In this document: positions 41,999-50,052 of the stretch, piece by piece
Layout of the letters: each line of letters begins with the position of its first letter
Position numbering within the stretch: position 1 is the first letter of the stretch
Notes under the pieces: model-generated
Told to the model about the DNA's origin: nothing
What the model saw: the letters and a program-made list of their open reading frames with translations, nothing else
Database searches by the model: none
Source: Pseudomonas sp. Root71
Lineage (GTDB): Bacteria > Pseudomonadota > Gammaproteobacteria > Pseudomonadales > Pseudomonadaceae
Length of the DNA: 64,000 nt
Assembly: GCF_001429045.1 (NCBI RefSeq)
Contig: NZ_LMHY01000005.1
Span: forward strand, 147,632 to 211,631
Reading direction: 5' to 3'
Made by a program: the position numbers and the translations under genes

Positions 41999-42199
41999 TT
42001 CGACAAGCACTCTTGCCGGAGTTCGGCACGATCCCGAGTCCGGGTTTTATCGCAGCAGCTTTCGGCTCGGCGCAGTCTTTGTAGCCCAGGAAGGCCAAGC
42101 ACTGCGCCAGTGCGCGTGCTTGTCGCGTGGGAAACCACCTCGGGCACGCTTTCGGAGGGGTGACTCTGAGTTTCACGTCGAATTTTACGTATTGCAGAA

Positions 42200-42284
42200 A
42201 CAACAAAGCCCTCGTATTTCTACGAGGGCTTTGTTTTGTATGGTGCGGCACCAGGAATCGAACCCTGGAACTACTGATTACAAG
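42200..42284. repeat. Right attachment-type direct repeat with tRNA 3'-half-like sequence
   Basis: 85 bp matching 34300-34384. Minus-strand reading gives CTTGTAATCAGTAG (anticodon loop with TGT, Thr-like), then a T-arm with GTTCGATTC and GCCGCACCA end: the 3' half of a tRNA-like gene without a 5' half. A hairpin with T-run precedes it. The integrase gene starts 167 bp to the right. It marks the junction of two islands. Confidence 0.7.
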
Positions 42285-42450
42285 CGGCTTGTCTCGGCGT
42301 TTTTCCATGGTTCATCAAGTAACGAAATCGAGACAAATCGTTCATATACAAGGTATTAGTCTTGTTTCGTTGTTTCGTCTTGTTGCACGTTGTAGTCTAA
42401 AGTCACCCAAGAAGCTGTGACCAAAGCTGTGACCAAAGATGAGGCGACCA

Positions 42451-43890
42451 ATGGCGAGCAACGCATCGAAGACTGTGAATGATCAGAAGGTGAAGGGCAT
42501 GACTCCCGGCTGCTCACCTCTGGTCGAAAGCCTGCCAGGACGTGGCACGGGGGCACTGGTGTTCAAGCGGGCGAACGAGGGCTCGCCCGTTTGCTACTAC
42601 CGCTATCACCTGGCTGGCAAGCAAGTGCTGATCAAGCTAGGCGTGTATCGGCGCAACGCTCGTGAAGTCGGCCTTGCCCTGCCGGAACTGCGCGACCAAG
42701 CAGCCGCAATGGCGCAGATAGCTAAAGCGCACGGCGACGTGAAGGCGTACCTGGCAAAACAGGAAGCCGACGCCGAAGCGGCACGTACCGAAAACGAGCG
42801 CGCTGTCGAAGCTGCACGCCTGAAAGCGGAGGGGAAAGCCCGAGAGCGCCAGCACCTCGCCGAAATCGAAGCGTCATGCGGCACCTTCGGAGAGCTGTTT
42901 CTCGACTACATCGACTCACGCAGGGGGAGAGCCACTGCCGGCGTCATCAAGGAACTGGAGCGGTTGTATCAGACCAATATGCTGGCCCCTCACCCCAGCA
43001 TCATGGCGATGAAGGCGCGCGACATTCGCCCCGACCACATTCTCGCCATTCTTAATCCGATCTGGGATCGCGGTGCAAAAGTACAGGCTGAACGGATGCG
43101 TTCATTCCTGTCAGCGGCATTCAATCATGGCCTGCGCGCCGAGAATGCGGTCGGCAGGTCGAGCGCCAAGAGCTACAACCTAGTGAGCAACCCGGCCACC
43201 GTAGTTGTAGTCGAGAAGGTATCGGCACCCGCTACCCGGACGCTTTCGGATGCGGAGCTGAGCAAGTTCTGGGGAACAGTCGAAACCACCGAAGGCATCG
43301 GGCCGGTCATGGCTTTGCTGTTTAAGTTCGTCATTTCAACAGGCGGGCAGCGCATTCTCAACATCTGCCAGACCACCTGGGATGACTACGATCTGGAAGC
43401 CGGTACCGTGCGCTTGGTCCATCGCAAGGGTCGCGGAGGTCAAACGATGAGCAGGCCGCATTTAGTCCCGTTGACAGAGCGAGCGGTCGCCATTTTGGAA
43501 CGTGTGAAGGAGATCAATGGCTGTCACCCCTGGCCGTGGACCACCACCGGAAAGCAGCACATCGTCGTCAGCAGCCCGCGCCATGCCCTTGCCGACTGGT
43601 TGAAGTCAGAGCACGCGGTTATTGACGGGAAGCAGACCCCCAGCTTCTCGCCGCGCGACTTGCGCCGAACCTGCACCCAACTGATGCAGCGATACGGCAT
43701 CAGCGATCAACTGTCCGACCTGCTGCAAGCGCACGGCCAGACTGGTGTGGCGAATCTTCACTACAGAAATAACCCCGAGGCGGCGTTACCGGAGAAGCAA
43801 CGCGCGATTGAACTGTTCGAGCACGCGCTCGCCAAGGTGTTGGGGAAAAAGCAGACCGCCAAGGTAGTGCGACTGTCCGGGAGGAGGTGA
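42451..43890 (+). CDS. Tyrosine-type integrase
   Basis: 479 aa from ATG 42451 (GAGG 7 bases upstream); 42439 is an alternative. N-terminal arm-binding DUF4102-like region, a charged coiled coil (residues ~90-140, EADAEAARTENERAVEAARL), a core-binding domain, and the catalytic domain: Arg in STGGQRILNICQ (~300), SPRDLRRTCTQLM (~400), AHGQTGVANLHY with the nucleophile Tyr (~437). The usual His in HxLRRT is Arg (RDLRRT). It lies beside the attachment repeat, as P4-like integrases do. Confidence 0.88.
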   Translation: MASNASKTVNDQKVKGMTPGCSPLVESLPGRGTGALVFKRANEGSPVCYYRYHLAGKQVLIKLGVYRRNAREVGLALPELRDQAAAMAQIAKAHGDVKAYLAKQEADAEAARTENERAVEAARLKAEGKARERQHLAEIEASCGTFGELFLDYIDSRRGRATAGVIKELERLYQTNMLAPHPSIMAMKARDIRPDHILAILNPIWDRGAKVQAERMRSFLSAAFNHGLRAENAVGRSSAKSYNLVSNPATVVVVEKVSAPATRTLSDAELSKFWGTVETTEGIGPVMALLFKFVISTGGQRILNICQTTWDDYDLEAGTVRLVHRKGRGGQTMSRPHLVPLTERAVAILERVKEINGCHPWPWTTTGKQHIVVSSPRHALADWLKSEHAVIDGKQTPSFSPRDLRRTCTQLMQRYGISDQLSDLLQAHGQTGVANLHYRNNPEAALPEKQRAIELFEHALAKVLGKKQTAKVVRLSGRR

Positions 43891-43990
43891 GATTGTAACA
43901 AAATGTTTCGGGCGCCCGATGCCATTGATTCACCTTGGTTGTGTATGGGTTGATATGGTTAAAAGTCGAGTGTGTGTAAGCAGTTACGCC

Positions 43991-44260
43991 TTAGTGAAAG
44001 CTCGGTAATGGGGATGTTGATCTTCCTGAACGTATCGCTACTATGCGGCTACTGGCTAGACGCATCGACCCAGATGAAACGCCTCGAGTGCTGTGGCTCG
44101 GGAGTACTGGGTATGTAGTCGCTGCTGGAATGCAGACAAAGAAAAGCCCCCGGCACGTTAATGCCGAGGGCTGATCTGGGGAGGGCGCTCTAACGTCCTT
44201 TTGCATACCGGCAAGCCAGTACACATACCCCAAGGGGAGAAGCTTTTGAGAGGGCTTCAC
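43991..44260 (-). CDS. Possible Ash/Icd-like small satellite-phage protein
   Basis: 89 aa. The string GYVYWLAGMQ near the N-terminus is the hallmark of the Ash and host-division-inhibitor-like (Icd) small proteins found in P4-type elements, and the rest (LTCRGLFFVCIPAATTYPVLPS) follows the same pattern. Overlap with a hairpin and the poor codon structure leave doubt: in P4 this region also makes a regulatory RNA. Confidence 0.4.
   Translation of the reverse strand: MKPSQKLLPLGYVYWLAGMQKDVRAPSPDQPSALTCRGLFFVCIPAATTYPVLPSHSTRGVSSGSMRLASSRIVAIRSGRSTSPLPSFH
44144..44171 (-). terminator. Hairpin with minus-strand T-run
   Basis: AGCCCTCGGC and GCCGGGGGCT pair in the minus strand around an 8-base loop, followed by TTTTC. 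It falls inside the Ash-like frame, so it may instead be a regulatory RNA structure. Confidence 0.4.
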
Positions 44261-44431
44261 TATCTACAAGCAAAGCTTGTAGACGCAGGGAGTTTAAGCC
44301 ACCTGAATTTCGCGTCAATGCAAATTCATATCGCCTGACCAGCGTAGATCCAATGACCTGTCGTGCGGTCTTGGTGGCTTTCTACCCTATCCCTGAGGGG
44401 CATCCAATGCAGTTCGAAATGGACGCTCAAT

Positions 44432-44659
44432 ATGCATCAACACAACACTAGCGCGACTCCTGCCAATACAACACCCAATCTGCCGATTCCCGGCACCTAC
44501 GGCACCTCTGCACAACTCAGCACTTTCTACCAAGTCAGCCGCACGACCTGGTGGCGCTGGTCGCAAATGCCTGGCTTCCCGCGTGCCGTTCGCTTCGGTC
44601 GCTCTGTTCGTTGGCCGGTCGAGGCCGTCGAAGCCTTCCTGACTTCGCAGGAGGCTTAA
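44432..44659 (+). CDS. AlpA-family transcriptional regulator/excisionase
   Basis: 75 aa from ATG 44432 (MHQHNTSAT). The MerR-like winged helix is STFYQVSRTTWWRWSQMPGFPRAVRFGRSVRWPVEAVEAFL, diagnostic of AlpA/Vis proteins, which in P4-like elements activate or repress int and excision. It leads the primase operon, 3 bp before the next start. Confidence 0.85.
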   Translation: MHQHNTSATPANTTPNLPIPGTYGTSAQLSTFYQVSRTTWWRWSQMPGFPRAVRFGRSVRWPVEAVEAFLTSQEA

Positions 44660-44662
44660 ACC

Positions 44663-45718
44663 ATGCGTACCCAACAACCCGCGAACCAACGCGGGCCGGC
44701 AGCGTTCGGCCTGAAGAAAGACACCGCTGACCTGATCCATGTTGAGATTCAGCGCATCGCCAATGCGGCTCTGCTCGCTGCCGACAATCTGCTGGCCGAC
44801 TGGCTGCCGGATGGCACTCGCAAGGGCAAAGAGTATTGGGCAATCAATCCGGTGCGCGGTGACCGCACGCCCGGGTCGTTCAGCATCGACTGTCACACCG
44901 GCAAATGGCACGACTTCGCCAGCGGCGATAAAGGTGGCGACCTCGTTTCGCTGCTGGCCTACCTGCGTGGCTGCCGGCAGATCGATGCCGCTCGCATTAT
45001 CGCCGGGCAACTGGGGCTGCCGTTCGGAGATGACCACGAGCGTGACCTGCTCGCCGAGGAGGTCGCGCGGCAGCGTTACGCCCGCCAGTGTGAGCAGCGT
45101 AAGCAGCAAGACGATGAAAAAATGCGGGCCAAGTGGGAGCAGGCCGCCGCTCGTGCACGTTGCGACTGGGCACTCGCCGGGCCGGCTGATCCCAACCATC
45201 CGTACCTGGCCCGCAAGCGCATCAAACCCCACCATCTGCGCCAGCTCGGCAGCGAGTTACTGGTTCCCATCTACTGGCGCGGCGAATTGGTAAGCCTTCA
45301 GCGCATCAAGGTCAATGGCAACAAGCTTTTCCTTCAGGGTGGCCGGATCACCGGTTGCTATTGCCTGTTCGGGCGTATCGAGGCCGGCGTCGAGCTGTTC
45401 ATCGTTGAAGGTATCGCCACGGCTGCCACGCTTCACGAGCAGACCGGCAAGCCGGTCGCCGCTGCAATGAACGCCGGCAATTTGCTGCCGGCTGGCTTAG
45501 AGCTGAGGCACAGCTATCCCGATGCCGTGCTGATCGTCGGCGGCGACGATGACCGCGCCAAGGAAGTCGAGGGCAAGCCCAACACGGGCAAGGTGGCGGC
45601 CATCCATGCGGCTGCGATGCTCAGCTGCGGGTACGTCCTGCCAGCCTGGCCGGAGGATGCGCCGCGGCATTTCTCCGACTTCAACGATTTGGCCGTCTGG
45701 CGAGAGGCCCGGGTATGA
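44663..45718 (+). CDS. Toprim-domain primase of a P4-like element
   Basis: 351 aa. N-terminal zinc-finger-like region without obvious cysteine ligands (VRGDRTPGSFSIDCHTGKWHDFASGDKGGDLVSLLAYL, the CHC2-domain pattern with Cys mostly lost), then a Toprim domain: LFIVEGIATAATLHEQTGKPVAAAM (catalytic Glu) and AVLIVGGDDDRAK (DxD). It makes primers for element replication. 4-base overlap (ATGA) with the next gene. Confidence 0.85.
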   Translation: MRTQQPANQRGPAAFGLKKDTADLIHVEIQRIANAALLAADNLLADWLPDGTRKGKEYWAINPVRGDRTPGSFSIDCHTGKWHDFASGDKGGDLVSLLAYLRGCRQIDAARIIAGQLGLPFGDDHERDLLAEEVARQRYARQCEQRKQQDDEKMRAKWEQAAARARCDWALAGPADPNHPYLARKRIKPHHLRQLGSELLVPIYWRGELVSLQRIKVNGNKLFLQGGRITGCYCLFGRIEAGVELFIVEGIATAATLHEQTGKPVAAAMNAGNLLPAGLELRHSYPDAVLIVGGDDDRAKEVEGKPNTGKVAAIHAAAMLSCGYVLPAWPEDAPRHFSDFNDLAVWREARV

Positions 45719-47403
45719 ACGACTCCCTGATGACCGAAGTTCAGACCCCGGTAGTGTCGGCACCTAAGCCGCTGCTGCCGGACGTCGTGCCACCGACGCC
45801 CTATCCCTTGGACGCTCTGCCCGACATCCTTCGCGGCGCAGTCGAGGCGATTGTCGAGCATGCAATGGTGCCTGCCGCCATCGCTGGGCAATGCATTGTC
45901 GGCGCAATCACCCATTCGGCGCAGACGCGTGTCAACGCTTGGCACCCCCAGGACAAGCCGGAAGGTGCGCCCTGCATGCTGTTCATGCTGTCACTGTTCG
46001 ATTCGGGGGAGGGCAAGTCGAGCGCGCGTGAACTCGCGTTCAAGACGATTGACGAAGCGGAGAAGGAGGCGCGTGCCCGCCACCGCCAAGCCTGCGCTGA
46101 GATTGAGGCTATGGCTGCTGGCCTGAAAGGCAAGGAGCGTAATGAGTATCTGGCGGCAAACCCGCTGCCACCCGATCCGAAGACCCAATACAGCGATGCG
46201 ACTTACGAGCCGTTGGTCGGCGACTTCATCCGGGGCAAGTCTGCAGCCAGCTGGGACACGGACGAAGGCGGGCAAATGCTCTGTGGTCACTCGCTCAAGG
46301 CTGACACCAAGGCCGCGACCCTCGGTGGCCTGACTACAGTCTATTCCTCAGGGAAGTTCGAGCGCACCCGCTCGCGCAGCAACCTGGAAGGCTCCGGCGT
46401 GGCCTATAACCGCCGCCTGAGCATACACCTGATGGCGCAACCGGTGGTCGTGAAGGAGGCACTGAGCAATCCTCTGTTGGTCGGGCAGGGCTTTCTTGCG
46501 CGCTTCCTGCTCGCCGCGCCGGATAGTCTGGCCGGCAACTGCTTGATCACCGTTGAGTCACTGCAGCGCAACGCCTACGCAGACCCGCGTCTGCAAGCGT
46601 ACTGGTCGAGGCTTAAAGTGATCGCCGCCAGCCCGGAGTATATCGACCCAGAAACCGGCGAGGTCGCCCCGCCCGTTCTGGAGCCTGATGAAGAGGCTAA
46701 AAAGGAATGGGTGAAGTTCCGCAACGAGATCGAACGCGAGCGCGGGCCGCTCGGAATGTTCGCTGACCTCAAACAGTTCGCCGCCCGCTGCGCCGAGCAG
46801 GCGTTGCGCCTGGCTGCGGTGTTCGGCTGTTTTGAGGGTGTTAAGCATATCGATGCCGACTGCATGCGCCGCGCTTGCATGCTGGCGCGCTACTCCCTCT
46901 CCGAGTGGTCGCGCTACATCGATGCAGGCGCGGTTGATCCGGAGCTGAAGCGCGCCGCTGAACTGTTGAGCTGGTTGCGCGACCCTAAGCACGCGGCAAA
47001 GTGGCAAGTGTTTCATGTCAATGATCTGGGCAAGTCTGGGCCGCCTGCGGTTCGTAAGGCCAAGGTGCGCGACAAGCTGCTGGCCGTTTTGTTGAAGTAT
47101 CACCACCTGCTGAGCATCGACGGCAAGCAATTCAGGATCAACCCCCTTGCGGAAGTTGCGGATTCTGCGGAAACCCAGAAACCGCGCGGTTATACGACTG
47201 CGGAAGATCTGCGGAATGTTGCGGAAATTGCACGGTTCCCCCGCGCAACCCATCCAGCATCCGCAGAGCTTCCGCAAACTTCCGCAGAGCTTCCGCACAC
47301 GGAAGGCCAGCAATTGCACGGCCTTCCGCAGAATCCGCAGAATCCGCAGCTCCTAGCGTTCGCAAACACGCGTTGCGAACAGCCATGGGAGCGGGAGCTG
47401 TGA
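45715..47403 (+). CDS. DUF3987 (YfjI-type) replication protein
   Basis: 562 aa. DUF3987 features: FMLSLFDSGEGKSSARELAFK (Walker-A-like GEGKS, residues ~98-103), DTDEGGQMLCGHSLKADTKAATLGGLTTVYSSGKF, and RLSIHLMAQPVVVKEALSNPLLVGQGFLARFL. These proteins pair with primases in satellites and probably act as the helicase. The C-terminal ~70 residues are low complexity with repeated AELPQTSAELPH. Confidence 0.85.
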   Translation: MNDSLMTEVQTPVVSAPKPLLPDVVPPTPYPLDALPDILRGAVEAIVEHAMVPAAIAGQCIVGAITHSAQTRVNAWHPQDKPEGAPCMLFMLSLFDSGEGKSSARELAFKTIDEAEKEARARHRQACAEIEAMAAGLKGKERNEYLAANPLPPDPKTQYSDATYEPLVGDFIRGKSAASWDTDEGGQMLCGHSLKADTKAATLGGLTTVYSSGKFERTRSRSNLEGSGVAYNRRLSIHLMAQPVVVKEALSNPLLVGQGFLARFLLAAPDSLAGNCLITVESLQRNAYADPRLQAYWSRLKVIAASPEYIDPETGEVAPPVLEPDEEAKKEWVKFRNEIERERGPLGMFADLKQFAARCAEQALRLAAVFGCFEGVKHIDADCMRRACMLARYSLSEWSRYIDAGAVDPELKRAAELLSWLRDPKHAAKWQVFHVNDLGKSGPPAVRKAKVRDKLLAVLLKYHHLLSIDGKQFRINPLAEVADSAETQKPRGYTTAEDLRNVAEIARFPRATHPASAELPQTSAELPHTEGQQLHGLPQNPQNPQLLAFANTRCEQPWEREL

Positions 47404-47972
47404 GTGCCGCCGAGCTGATGCACCGTGCGAGCGTGGCCGGCGTCGAGATGGCGGTCAGTCAGGAGGGTCGCCTGAAACTGCGTGCTGACTTCGAGCCGCC
47501 CGCCGAACTGCTGGCCGAACTGACGGCGCACAAGGTCGAGATCATCGCCGCACTGAGCGCCGCTAACGATCCTATCCCGTCGAGCGCCTGGCTTTACCGT
47601 GTCGCACGCCTGCTCGGCATCCATCCTGCCGTGCTGCTGGAAGGCGGGCATTTGGAGCCGCACGACCTTGTCGAGCTGGCCGGAACAGATGCGGGACTGG
47701 TGGCCTACACGATCCGCGCCAGCCCGGCCTGGATCAATCGGCCGCAGCGAAGCGACCAACCGGTCGAGGTCCACGCTGCGGAGGAGCATAAGCCACAGCA
47801 CACCGTCCACACTGCCGCGACGGCGTCAGACGCATGGCGAGAGGCCGATGCGGCATACACCAACCACCTGATGAGCTGCCGTGCGTGCCATGCGGCAACC
47901 GGCCGTTACTGCGCGGCTGGCGCTGATCTGCGCCAGCGTTATAACAACACCCCGATGGAGACGAGCGAATGA
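47400..47972 (+). CDS. Small protein with TubC N-terminal-like docking domain
   Basis: 190 aa from GTG 47400, overlapping the DUF3987 stop (GTGA). Residues 2-50 (SAAELMHRASVAGVEMAVSQ.. LAELTAHKVEIIAALSA) match the TubC_N-like domain often found next to phage or plasmid primases. The C-terminal part has a CRACHAATGRYC cluster, possibly a zinc site. It ends the primase operon. Function unknown; probably replication accessory. Confidence 0.65.
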   Translation: MSAAELMHRASVAGVEMAVSQEGRLKLRADFEPPAELLAELTAHKVEIIAALSAANDPIPSSAWLYRVARLLGIHPAVLLEGGHLEPHDLVELAGTDAGLVAYTIRASPAWINRPQRSDQPVEVHAAEEHKPQHTVHTAATASDAWREADAAYTNHLMSCRACHAATGRYCAAGADLRQRYNNTPMETSE

Positions 47973-47989
47973 AAGACGCCCCGACAGTG

Positions 47990-48100
47990 AAGTTATAACC
48001 CCCAGCGCATCGGCACAGCGCATTGGGATGCTTGCGCCAGTGCGCCAAACATGACCGGCGCAGCGCCGAACGCCATCGGCGCAACGGCGCAAAGTAAAGT
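47990..48100. repeat. Iteron-like repeats CGGCRCARCG
   Basis: Three similar 10-mers lie in 76 bp downstream of the replication genes: CGGCACAGCG (48011-48020), CGGCGCAGCG (48056-48065) and CGGCGCAACG (48077-48086), with further TGCGCCA segments. P4-like elements initiate from repeat-rich sites bound by the primase-helicase, so this is a candidate origin region. Confidence 0.35.
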
Positions 48101-48174
48101 CCACCCCGAGTGCCGCCCAATCTTCGAATTACGGCCGTGGGAGTATGTAATTAGTTGAGACCGAGGAGTAAGCG

Positions 48175-48372
48175 ATGAGCAAGAACCGCCTGTTCAAGAA
48201 TCAGCCGAAAGTCCGCCTGATCGTGTCCGTTGAAACTGAAACCGTGGCCGCGATTGATCGTCTGATCCGTTATCCCAGCGCCAACCGTTCAGAGTTCGTG
48301 CGTCTGGCTATCGAAGAGAAGCTGGAGCGTGACGTGGTTCTGTTCCAGAACCGTGTTTCAGCAGTTCCCTAA
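48175..48372 (+). CDS. Ribbon-helix-helix DNA-binding protein
   Basis: 65 aa. KVRLIVSVETETVAAIDRLIRYPSANRSEFVRLAIEEKLERD is an RHH_1/CopG-type fold: N-terminal strand then helix-turn-helix. Preceded by GAGGAGTAAGCG at good spacing. Likely an element regulator or antitoxin-like protein; no toxin gene follows directly. Confidence 0.8.
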   Translation: MSKNRLFKNQPKVRLIVSVETETVAAIDRLIRYPSANRSEFVRLAIEEKLERDVVLFQNRVSAVP

Positions 48373-48710
48373 GCGTTCTGAAACAGGTGGGTTTTCGTCG
48401 GCCCTAAAGCGTGCGATTTTGATGATTTTCAGACCAGTACGCGCACGCGCGCGTGCGCGCGTATATAAAGCAGACGACTCATAAAATTCGTGACTTTATA
48501 TACGCTGGATGGCGGTTTCTTGTCGATTTCCGCCGATTGAGTAGTCAGCAATCGGCCACTTTCTGCCGGTCTTCGCTACGGCGTGTGCTGGTCAGGTCGA
48601 ATACAAATGGGTTGGCACCAGCTATTCAAGCAGGCGGTCCGTTCGATGCCATTACACACCCACACTCCACGACCCATTTCTCCCTAGCCCCCTCCCCAGA
48701 AACTTCACTT
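48373..48710. other. Leader with a 31-bp alternating purine-pyrimidine tract
   Basis: At 48437-48467 every base alternates purine and pyrimidine, and its core, GCGCACGCGCGCGTGCGC (48441-48458), is a perfect 18-bp palindrome. It ends in TATATA. Such tracts can form Z-DNA or a cruciform. The rest of the region shows no convincing gene. Confidence 0.6.
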
Positions 48711-49388
48711 GTGAACCGCCAGGGTGTCGCGCCGGCGTGTAGAATAAAATTCTCCTACCAGTCATGGAATCCAATTTTGAGCCAGATTCAGCGAGTTCTC
48801 GCCCAAGGCAATTTTGATGGATTGTGTCTCATTTATTCTCTGTTCAATGCATTCAAAGCGCTCAAGCGCCCCAAGGAGCAAGCTGCAAAGTTTGCCAGAG
48901 ACCATCGTGATCAGTGGATCGTCGTGATCGGCAACACGCCCTCGCTGCACAACTTCGTATTAGGATCAGGTAGCGTTTTCGGAATTCAAAGCGATGAGAT
49001 GGATGTCAAGGTCAAGCGGGCCTTCATCGCGACTAGTTTCGATGTAATGACTGAAGAATCAAACGATTCATGTACCGTCACTGCCACCGATATTCAGTCT
49101 CTTGTGACTATGGATTTCACAAAAAGCGTGGCCGTTCTCTGCGTGAAGAAACGCGCTAAATTTGAGAATGGAGGGATGGGGGAACATTGGATCACTATCG
49201 TCGGGAGAGATGATGAGCTGGGTAAATACCTTGTAGCTTGCTCGAATACGCTGCTGCACTACGGCTTCACAGAAAGACAGGACGAACAAACCGGGCGCTT
49301 TTACAACACGACCATTGACGTTGCAGGGATCACAAAAGCTACCGTTTACTCGGACTACATCAACCAAGTTCATGTATCCAAACGCTAA
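48711..49388 (+). CDS. Cysteine-peptidase-like cargo protein
   Basis: 225 aa if begun at GTG 48711; no ATG fits and the N-terminus is uncertain. Core: LAQGNFDGLCLIYSLFNAFK (Cys about residue 39, Gln seven before), VIGNTPSLHNF, and GGMGEHWITIVGRDDELGKYLVACSN (His, then Asn), giving a Cys-His-Asn order as in papain-like C39 peptidases. AT-richer than the replication genes. The role is unknown; position between satellite replication genes and a defence-like module suggests accessory cargo. Confidence 0.55.
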   Translation: MNRQGVAPACRIKFSYQSWNPILSQIQRVLAQGNFDGLCLIYSLFNAFKALKRPKEQAAKFARDHRDQWIVVIGNTPSLHNFVLGSGSVFGIQSDEMDVKVKRAFIATSFDVMTEESNDSCTVTATDIQSLVTMDFTKSVAVLCVKKRAKFENGGMGEHWITIVGRDDELGKYLVACSNTLLHYGFTERQDEQTGRFYNTTIDVAGITKATVYSDYINQVHVSKR

Positions 49389-50052
49389 AAGGCGGGCCCT
49401 CGTAAGAGCTTGCTCTCAATGGCACGCAGATGGGGCCGTCGCCTTTAGAGGATGAGCAGGTGTATCGAGAAAATGCCCTATCGCAGCCCTCGCCTCAGAC
49501 TCGCAGTCCCAGGACGCAGTACGGTTCAGCAAAACCCATGCGCTATCAACGCGTCGCAATCAAACCCTGTCGCACAGGAGGTGTTGGGTCAGTGGGGGAA
49601 TCGAGATGATCGTTTCGGAAGAGGACGATCCAAAGAAAGCGCTCACCGATTTTCTCCATGAATTGGTGAGCTAAGAAACTCGCTAGGTAGCGATCTCAGG
49701 CGTTAACACTTATCCCACATGGCGGTCCGGGCTCGCGGGTGGCCGCTTTGGGTCGATTCTGTTGAAAAAGTCGGTTTTTCCAGACTGGCCCTGCTGACCG
49801 CTGAAAACGCCTTTTATGCACGTCGTTACGCGAAATCTGAGCCCCGACTCCTCTGCTCAAAGTAAAAATTTCAATCTCACGCGCGTACTTTTCTGCCGAA
49901 AAAACCATGGCCGACTTTTTCAACAGAATCGGTCGTTTCAAGCCCTTCGCGACTGGCAGCAACCGGCTGAAGCAGACATTCGACTATCATCTTTTCCTCA
50001 ACGGTAACTCGTCAAAAGAAAAAAGAGAAAAAAACGTAAAAGGTGAACTCGA
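49389..50052. other. Non-coding stretch with a MITE-like element
   Basis: It contains the inverted-repeat element listed next. Bases 49606-49674 could encode a 22-residue peptide (MIVSEEDDPKKALTDFLHEL..) with GGGGGAA upstream; this may instead be the tail of a lost gene. Otherwise nothing coding is seen. Confidence 0.45.
49754..49931. mobile_element. 178-bp MITE-like element with perfect 21-bp terminal inverted repeats
   Basis: The arm at 49754-49774 (contains TTCTGTTGAAAAAGTCGG) is the exact reverse complement of 49911-49931. The ~136-bp interior has no transposase. The ends, including GAAAAAGTCGG, resemble terminal inverted repeats of insertion sequences common in Pseudomonas, so it may be a deletion derivative. 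No target duplication is certain. Confidence 0.6.

Larger units (their letters stand above)
43891..44431. other. Control region between integrase and alpA-like gene
   Basis: It contains the possible small Ash-like gene and a hairpin, both listed separately. Otherwise it is probably the promoter/leader of the alpA-primase operon. Confidence 0.45.

Noticed and set aside
42000..42190. Minus-strand frame between wecE and the right attachment repeat
   Set aside because: A short stretch (about ALAQCLAFLGYKDCAE) looks faintly coding but there is no start, no family and no supporting context.
42200..42284. A complete tRNA-Thr gene at the attachment repeat
   Set aside because: Only the 3' half is present; no 5' half or D-arm lies next to it on the minus strand, and the T-arm pairing is imperfect.
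48453..48710. N-terminal extension of the cysteine-peptidase-like gene to 48453
   Set aside because: It would begin at a non-ATG codon just inside the alternating tract and its residues look non-coding.
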